Shown one piece after another: positions 61,870 to 64,000 of a stretch of 64,000 bases of DNA. The position numbers were made by a program, and so were the translations under genes. Position 1 is the first letter of the stretch, and the number at the start of each line of letters is the position of its first letter. Source of the DNA: Prostheceraeus crozeri (lineage: Eukaryota > Platyhelminthes > Polycladida > Euryleptidae); NCBI GenBank assembly GCA_907163375.1, contig CAJQUW010000614.1:372001-436000 (forward strand), given 5' to 3'. The notes beneath the pieces are model-generated. The model worked only from the letters and a program-made list of their open reading frames with translations, had not been told where the DNA came from and did not search any database.

Positions 61870-62420
61870 GTGGTCTACGCAACTTCAATTTGAAAATTGC
61901 TCTTTTCTACTCGTATATGCTGGGGAAGCAGGGAGGTCTCTAAGGAGGGGATAGCTGGACATTGCCTTGATATCAGACATAATGACGAAAATAAAGTGGT
62001 GTCACTTCATTGCTTAGAACATGGTTATCAAGAACATGACGTGAAAGTCGCCATATTAGATAAAATCGAAGGAAATGAAAATGAACGAAAAAGAATAGAA
62101 ATGCAAATTGAAATTAATAAGTGAATCGATGACCGATTATCCTTTTGGGTTGAATATGCACCATGTTTTACAACGGTCACTTATATTTGACCCTAAATCT
62201 CCTATCTATGTGACCAGCATGCCTACTAATTGACATAAAGTATATATTCATTATTCTATCCCTTCTGCTTCTATGATTCCATGCATGTAAACCTGATATC
62301 TTACAATGTTTTTTAATGCTTGTACCAATTGAATTTCATATACTTTTGTATGTCTTTCTATTCCTGATGAAGGATAAGAGCAGCTGTTCCACTCCTATCC
62401 GAAACCGGTAGAATGAAAAA
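61870..62420 (+). mobile_element. 3' fragment of a Penelope-like retroelement (GIY-YIG domain and downstream tail)
   Basis: Fragments read YAGEAGRSLRR, then AGHCLDIRHNDENKVVSLHC and KVAILDKIEGNENERKRIEM, then YPFGLN. This is the GIY-YIG endonuclease layout (G-E-x-G-R-S-L-x-x-R, then H, then R...E, then a P.GLN end) found at the C-terminus of Penelope-like elements. The reading frame is broken in more than one place and the reverse transcriptase is not present. The tail holds a hammerhead-like motif. Confidence 0.65.
62352..62417 (+). ncRNA. Hammerhead-ribozyme-like motif (type I layout) in the Penelope-like tail
   Basis: The conserved core CTGATGA (62364-62370) is followed by a stem GGATA-A-GAG / CTC-C-TATCC (62372-62400), then GAAA (62401-62404), a CCGG palindrome that can form a minimal stem III, and TA as a cleavage-type dinucleotide. 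ATTC before the core pairs with GAAT after TA, and TTTC/GAAA extends that stem past a one-base bulge. One extra A lies between CTGATGA and stem II. Hammerhead motifs are known in Penelope-like elements. Confidence 0.6.
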
Positions 62421-64000
62421 TTGATGACATCTACTTGATTTAAAAACGCCAGGAAAAAAACCAGACACAGGAAAAAATTGTAAATATATGATCAGTAGAC
62501 GGCTATTATTTATTGTCACTACTTTTAACATTTAATTCATACTTATCTGCATTATTTGTTCAAGCCTATTTATATTTATATGCTTTTTGTGATTTTTTTT
62601 ACAAACTCATATTTAGTGCTGTCTCATTAATTGACCGGGCAAATTTCCTGGCTTCCTTGTCTTTCTGCTTGATTGTGTCTCGGCAGTTAGAAAGGGCTGC
62701 ATTACTTACTGATTTTCTGCGGTTGCATCGAAGCAGTTTGTGCTGTTTTATTGATTGAACTGCCATGACGGTCGTGTCACCACTTATTTGTCATCGGCTC
62801 TGATGATGAACAACTGTCTTGATCGAAGGGCTCGGCTAAAATTGATAACAAAATACACACGGATCGTGCTTTTGGGGTTTCTCAAGTAGATATTGGCATA
62901 ACTCAAAAAATGGATTCCAGTTCCCTCTTCAAATCAATTTCCAGGAGTGCTCACGATTTAGTGTTCCAGTTGTGCCTTTTTTCTTGACCCTACTGAGGCG
63001 CCTGAGCGTTATGTTCAAAATCACCAGTGAAAGCAAAACAGAAAACTCTTTTAAAGTTACTTCTACATAAACATTTTATTCTCCATGAAAATAGTTTTGT
63101 GAATTTGATATGATTACAACTTGTACGTAACGTATGCGCTCACACCTCTCGTATAACTTGATGCGAATTTCTGCGATCCTAATGATTACATAGCAAGCTT
63201 TTTTCGTGAAATTGTCGTCATTTAACTTTTAAAGAGTTCGAAAGCTTTTTGCTCAGTCAACATTTTCAGACAAATGATGCTCGCTAGAGTTTCATGCTTT
63301 CAGCAAAGTTCATTACTAAACGTATGTCTTTAGGCATGTCTTGAATGGACTGTGCTTTTTCAATCTATTTTACAAAAATATTTCATGAATAGACACAGAC
63401 GTCTTTGAAGTGTTGAAAACAAACTTTTATCGCTAGGTGTGTTCTATCTACCAAAGCACCTCTAAGTTCAGTTCCGACAGATTTTTGTCTAGATATTACT
63501 AATAATTAAAGATTTTTTCTTGATTTTGAAGGTTTAAGCCAAACTGCTACAGGAAATAGTGGCAAATTGATATTATATTTCAGATTTTCACCGTTTGACT
63601 TATTATCTAGCAGTTGACTGGATGCATGACGATGACAGACAATTTTTGCAATCACAAGCTGGGGTGGGTGGAATTAAATACTTGAATTTCTGCCACTGTC
63701 AGTGATGCACATGTTGCATGGTGCACACGTCATTCGTGACTTTTAGGATTCCCAAGTTAAAAAAACACACATTTCTTGTCATTGACTTCGATTGACACCA
63801 AGTGAGACCTCAGACAGAAATTGTGCTGCTGATTCACTTCTTCACAATTGATGAGTTGAGACCTCACAGGTAAACTAAGTAAACCAATTAAGTAACTTAT
63901 TCTACTAATCTAGTGTGATGTGTAGATGCATGAGGCTGAAAAGTACTGGCGATGTAGAATTTTCCGATTTTGCAATGCATTTTGGTCAGAACAGGTGGTC
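62421..64000. other. Right end of window, no confirmed feature
   Basis: AT-rich DNA. An 81-codon plus-strand ORF at 62513-62758 and the sequence to about 62900 may still belong to the Penelope-like element's tail, but I cannot show it. No host exon recognised. Confidence 0.35.

Noticed and set aside
62764-62830. A second hammerhead from CTCTGATGATGAACAACTG
   Set aside because: CTGATGA is present, but the downstream bases do not form a convincing stem II followed by GAAA.

Overview
This window is animal (metazoan) nuclear DNA. It shows a spliced gene with GT-AG introns, AT-rich introns and flanks, minisatellites, a satellite array, tRNA-derived SINEs, LINE remnants, a Penelope-like remnant and several classes of cut-and-paste DNA transposon. 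The encoded protein has clear animal relatives but is diverged from vertebrates, which fits a fast-evolving, probably marine, invertebrate. I cannot name the phylum.

The one host gene I can support runs on the minus strand from 58150 leftward to 9663 and off the left edge. I assembled 17 exons whose splice phases agree throughout. They give about 2,478 codons of one open frame and match the N-terminal half of the giant ubiquitin ligase HERC1 in order: N-terminal helical region, first RCC1-like domain (exons 3-5), long helical middle, SPRY domain (exon 15) and post-SPRY region (exons 16-17). The UBA, WD40, second RCC1-like and HECT domains are not in the window and should lie left of base 1.

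Layout from left to right: 1-2960 is a degenerate minisatellite with a 200-bp higher-order repeat. Bases 2940-4790 hold duplicated and diverged repeats of unknown nature. Bases 5335-7990 are a 488-bp satellite organised in 976-bp A/B dimers. Bases 8777-9512 look like a non-autonomous transposon with a long central hairpin. Bases 9663-58150 are the HERC1-like gene. Its introns carry most of the mobile DNA: a 10.5-kb intron 12 (minisatellite, SINEs, LINE, TIR element, Tc1 element, inverted SINE pair), an inverted duplication with a signal-peptide mini-ORF in intron 8, a LINE in intron 7, a hAT MITE in intron 5, a deleted Tc1/IS630-type element in intron 4, a hairpin in intron 3 and a complete-ended Harbinger element in intron 1. 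Bases 58151-64000 are upstream DNA with a Penelope-like GIY-YIG remnant followed by a hammerhead-ribozyme-like motif.

The observations most worth following up are the hammerhead-like motif near 62355-62417, the clustering of long inverted repeats just downstream of HERC1-like 5' splice sites, the inverted pair of nearly identical signal-peptide exons at 35374-35998, and the dimeric satellite. No LTR retroelement, virus-like element, rRNA, true tRNA gene or CRISPR array was recognised.
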